From Acidobacteriota bacterium (GTDB lineage Bacteria; Acidobacteriota; Polarisedimenticolia; J045): a stretch of DNA of 8,791 bases. The stretch spans positions 1 through 8,791 of the forward strand of contig JALTMS010000733.1 of the NCBI GenBank assembly GCA_027001345.1, read 5' to 3'. Positions 6,879 through 8,791 of the stretch are shown piece after piece; the stretch's first letter is position 1; each line of letters opens with the position of its first letter. The notes below the pieces were generated by a model. It made no database searches. It saw only the letters and a list, made by a program, of their open reading frames with translations, and was not told the DNA's origin. The position numbers and the translations under genes were made by a program.

Positions 6879-6922
6879 CACCTGGCTGCCAGGTGCCTGG
6901 CGACCGCCCCCCACGCGGTGGG
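6879..6922. other. Two small hairpins between convergent genes
   Basis: CACCTGG-CTG-CCAGGTG (6879-6895) is a perfect 7-bp stem with a 3-nt loop. CCCAC-GCG-GTGGG (6910-6922) is a 5-bp stem beginning 1 nt past the greA stop on the minus strand. Neither is followed by a T-tract on either strand, so I do not call rho-independent terminators. Being between the 3' ends of two convergent genes they could protect 3' ends or slow polymerase. The rest of the 136-nt gap shows nothing recognisable. Confidence 0.35.
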
Positions 6923-6923
6923 T

Positions 6924-7409
6924 TCAATCCTCGGCCATGTCCCGCTGGTGCAGGGTCGTCAGCTCCAGAATCTCGAACACCCGCTCTCCTCCCGGAGTGC
7001 GCACGGTCACCTCGTCTCCCGGCACCCGCCCCACCAGGGAACGGCCGATCGGTGAGGAGATGGAGATCTTTCCCGTCGCCGGATCACCATCGTCGCCGAT
7101 CACCAGCTCGAAGGTCTGCTCCTCTCCGGTGTCGAGATCTTCGACCTTGAGGATCGAGCCGAAAGCTGCCCGATCGGTGGGAATCGAGGAGATCCGAATC
7201 GTGGATAGCTGGGACAGTCGCTGCTGGAGCTGGCCCACCCGGGCCTGGAGATAGCGCTGCCGCTCGAGAGCGGCGTGGTACTCGGCGTTCTCCCGCAGAT
7301 CGCCCAGGGCGGTGGCACGCTCGATCTCCCGGGGCAGCTCCACGCGCAGCTCGCGTTCGAGTTCGCGCAGTTCTCGCTCGACTCTGGCAGTGATGCGTTT
7401 CATCGGCAC
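6924..7409 (-). CDS. greA: Transcription elongation factor GreA
   Basis: GreA binds the RNA polymerase secondary channel and stimulates cleavage of backtracked RNA, releasing stalled complexes. The 161-residue protein shows the two expected parts. An N-terminal antiparallel coiled coil (about 4-72) carries the tip motif GDLRENAEYHAAL (36-48), with the acidic D37 and E40 that coordinate the catalytic metal. A C-terminal FKBP-like domain (about 78-152) holds ISSPIGRSLVGRVPGDEVTV and TPGGERVFEIL. The tip residue is Arg39 where Ser or Lys is more usual. The N-terminus is some ten residues shorter than E. coli-type GreA. The GTG start at 7409 is preferred because AGGGAGA (7419-7425) lies 9 nt upstream; the ATG at 7403 would be too far from it. 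It appears to be a single-gene unit behind a terminator. GreB is less likely given the GreA-type SPIGRSLVG segment. Confidence 0.96.
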   Translation of the reverse strand: MPMKRITARVERELRELERELRVELPREIERATALGDLRENAEYHAALERQRYLQARVGQLQQRLSQLSTIRISSIPTDRAAFGSILKVEDLDTGEEQTFELVIGDDGDPATGKISISSPIGRSLVGRVPGDEVTVRTPGGERVFEILELTTLHQRDMAED

Positions 7410-7519
7410 GGCGGTCGATCTCCCTACTGACTGCTGAACAACTTTCGGCCACAGGTTAACGCGAAATCAGAGCGGACGCTGATCTCTCTCCCTCGGGAGT
7501 ACCACCACCCGACCTTGCC

Positions 7520-7566
7520 CGACAACAGAAGAACGGGGAGACCGGCAACCGAGCCGATCTCCCCGT
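7520..7566 (-). terminator. Rho-independent terminator of the thioredoxin operon
   Basis: On the minus strand ACGGGGAGA (7566-7558) pairs perfectly with TCTCCCCGT (7541-7533). Inside, after one mismatch, CGGC pairs with GCCG around a 6-nt loop. The stem is followed by TCTTCTGTTGTC, a T-rich tail. It lies 56 nt beyond the stop of the secreted helical protein gene and 123 nt upstream of the greA start, separating these units. It is the best terminator in the window. The remaining gap (7426-7519) must carry the greA promoter, but I see no convincing -35/-10 pair there. Confidence 0.8.
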
Positions 7567-7622
7567 GAGCAAGGGGGGTCATGAAGCGTCCACGGAAGAA
7601 TCTAGGCCCCTGACCGCGAGGG

Positions 7623-8369
7623 TCAAGTCGCCTTCTTCTGGGGCCGGTCCCGCGCCGGAGGAGCCGTATCGAAGTAGCGGAAGTCCACCTTTTCGATCCG
7701 CTCACGGTGTTCCTCGAGCCATTTCCGAGTCGCCGGATCGATACGCTCGAGGACCCGCTTCTTGAAGTCATCATCCATGTTGTAGGGTCTCAGGAAGCGA
7801 AGCTGGTGCTTGACCGCTGCCAGGCGCTGGACCAACCGTTCCCGATCGCCGTCCTTCTCGGGCGGGTTGTTGGCCAGGTGGCGCTCGATGCCGACCTGTA
7901 GCTCTTGCAGCGCGCGAATCACATCCACCTCGGGAGGAGGCCCTTCCCTGGTCGCACGCAGCCAGCGACCGTAGACCAGGATCGTCATGCGCAGGAAATC
8001 GCGCATCGTCAGACCCCGCTCTTCGAGCAGCTTGTCGGTCTCGCGCCGCATGGACAGAACGCCGAACAAAGCCGGGCCGAAGCTGGGCATGGTCCCCGCC
8101 TCGCGTAGGGCCCACTGCTGAATGCCGATCTGATAGCGCCGGTCGAAAACGAAGTGGGAGATGCCCTCGCGCACCTCGAGGAAGTGTTCGAGGTTCTCGG
8201 GACTTTCCGGGCCCCAGGCAGTGGCGAGCAGCTCGATCTGGGCATCAGTAGGGCTAGCGGGGTCGGCTGCCAGGACCGGCATCGCCCAGCAGACGAGGAT
8301 CGCCGCCAGACCCGCCAGGGCCGTCCTCGCGCCAGGCGCGACGGGCCCCCATTTGCCAGCGGCTGCCAT
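7623..8369 (-). CDS. Secreted helical protein of unknown function
   Basis: I do not recognise this 248-residue family. Residues 1-35 are a signal peptide: basic residues K6 and R15, a hydrophobic core at 17-30 and cleavage near VLAA/D (34-36). C27 lacks a proper lipobox, so it is probably not a lipoprotein. The mature chain is rich in charged and aromatic residues and looks almost wholly alpha-helical, with an amphipathic central part (about 110-200) and a basic C-terminal half ending in PQKKAT. The mature part has no cysteine and no metal or catalytic motif that I can see. The ATG at 8369 overlaps the upstream thioredoxin stop (TGATG), indicating translational coupling, and a terminator follows. 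Context suggests an envelope role alongside the thioredoxin, but the lack of cysteines argues against it being that protein's disulfide substrate. Confidence 0.85.
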   Translation of the reverse strand: MAAAGKWGPVAPGARTALAGLAAILVCWAMPVLAADPASPTDAQIELLATAWGPESPENLEHFLEVREGISHFVFDRRYQIGIQQWALREAGTMPSFGPALFGVLSMRRETDKLLEERGLTMRDFLRMTILVYGRWLRATREGPPPEVDVIRALQELQVGIERHLANNPPEKDGDRERLVQRLAAVKHQLRFLRPYNMDDDFKKRVLERIDPATRKWLEEHRERIEKVDFRYFDTAPPARDRPQKKAT

Positions 8370-8791
8370 CACCGACTCGCCACCGGAGCGGCTTCCTCCG
8401 CCCCGGTCGCCTTGGGAGACACACCGCCCATGGCGAGCAGATCGGCCACCTTCTCTTCGATCACATCCACTCCGACACCGCCGAACCAGGTCTCGACCAC
8501 GGTACCCTCGGCATCGAGCAGTACGATCGAGGGATAACCCACCACCGGGCCCCAGGCGCAGCCCACCGCCTCGCTGTCGTTGTCCAGCAGCATCGGATAG
8601 TTCACACCCTTGTCCTTGAAACCGTCGGCACCGAGCTTGGTGGCATTGGAGTCGGACATCACACCGACGACCACGAAACCCTTGTCCTTGTACTTCGCGT
8701 AAAGTTCCTGCAAATGCGGCATGGCCGCCACGCAGGGGGCACACCAGGTGGCCCACAGATCGACCAGGGCCACCTGGTGTGCCCCCTGCGT
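8369..8791 (-). CDS. TlpA/ResA-like thioredoxin-fold protein (N-terminus missing)
   Basis: The visible 140 residues run to the right edge with no start, so the N-terminus, including any export signal, is outside. The thioredoxin core is clear: VALVDLWATWCAPC with the redox pair C17/C20 (visible numbering), a second strand GFVVVGVMSD (38-47), an insert typical of TlpA/AhpC-TSA proteins (48-75), and the cis-proline P87 in VGYPSIVLLD. The active site WCAPC differs from classical thioredoxin (WCGPC) and resembles extracytoplasmic reductases that reduce disulfides, for example in cytochrome c maturation; the specific partner is unknown. A short Ala/Glu-rich tail (121-140) follows the fold. The stop overlaps the start of the secreted helical protein. 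The first six visible residues (TQGAHQ) come from one arm of a perfect inverted repeat at the edge and are suspect, since a GKV-like lead-in is usual there. Confidence 0.9.
   Translation of the reverse strand, partial: TQGAHQVALVDLWATWCAPCVAAMPHLQELYAKYKDKGFVVVGVMSDSNATKLGADGFKDKGVNYPMLLDNDSEAVGCAWGPVVGYPSIVLLDAEGTVVETWFGGVGVDVIEEKVADLLAMGGVSPKATGAEEAAPVASR
8730..8791. repeat. Perfect 25-bp inverted repeat ending at the last base
   Basis: Bases 8730-8754 are the exact reverse complement of 8767-8791, with a 12-nt spacer (8755-8766). The left arm encodes the thioredoxin active site (ATWCAPC). The right arm ends on the final base of the window, where it puts unusual residues (TQGAHQ) just before the conserved VALVDLW strand. 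A perfect 25-bp match inside a coding region and flush with the end is best explained as a fold-back or chimeric artefact at a contig end. A real stem-loop in the gene cannot be ruled out from here. Confidence 0.9.

Noticed and set aside
6879..6895. Hairpin between the glycosyltransferase and greA as a bidirectional rho-independent terminator
   Set aside because: The stem is perfect but no T-rich tract follows on either strand, so it was kept only as a structural element.
5482..7254. Plus-strand frame overlapping the glycosyltransferase and greA
   Set aside because: The translation is Arg/Pro/Ser-rich out-of-frame sequence and crosses the 3' end of greA in antisense.
7426..7519. greA promoter in the gap after the terminator
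   Set aside because: A promoter is expected here, but no -35/-10 pair with acceptable match and spacing could be seen, so none is listed.
7424..7774. Minus-strand open frame bridging the secreted protein gene and the greA leader
   Set aside because: It overlaps the 3' end of the secreted protein gene in another frame, runs through the terminator hairpin and shows no domain.

Overview
This is a GC-rich window with eight protein-coding genes, two of them cut by the window edges. It holds no RNA genes, CRISPR array or recognisable mobile element. Dense coding, GTG starts, secreted TPR proteins, and a membrane-anchored Hanks-type Ser/Thr kinase with a long Pro/Ala-rich linker fit a high-GC Gram-negative bacterium, such as an Acidobacteriota or Myxococcota relative. 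That assignment is inference; nothing here fixes the taxon.

Layout. All genes lie on the minus strand except one central gene. In transcription order from the right edge: a TlpA-like thioredoxin (N-terminus missing) overlaps by 1 nt a secreted, cysteine-free, helical protein of unknown function. A good rho-independent terminator closes that pair. The transcription elongation factor greA follows with its own Shine-Dalgarno sequence. It converges on the only plus-strand gene, a family 2 glycosyltransferase fused to a TPR-like region (5456-6787). Divergent from that gene is a two-gene unit, a tandem-CBS protein followed 3 nt later by a universal stress protein. Next comes a membrane-anchored PDZ protein of the S41 C-terminal-processing-peptidase family. 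The last pair is a transmembrane Ser/Thr protein kinase and, 9 nt downstream, a secreted TPR protein that runs off the left edge.

How the genes may work together. CBS plus USP looks like a small adenine-nucleotide-responsive stress unit. The kinase and the exported TPR protein are probably co-transcribed, so the TPR protein may work with the kinase's extracytoplasmic domain; this is inferred from gene order only. The S41 protein keeps the family architecture but has Gly and Leu at the positions of the catalytic Ser and Lys, so it is probably a pseudoprotease. The thioredoxin partner has no mature cysteine, so it is not an obvious disulfide substrate.

Most unusual points: the catalytically dead S41 protein, the two pairs that each include an exported protein (kinase/TPR and thioredoxin/unknown), and a perfect 25-bp inverted repeat ending exactly on the last base. 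The repeat is most simply a fold-back artefact at a contig end and makes the first thioredoxin residues unreliable. I see no convincing new defence or mobile system.
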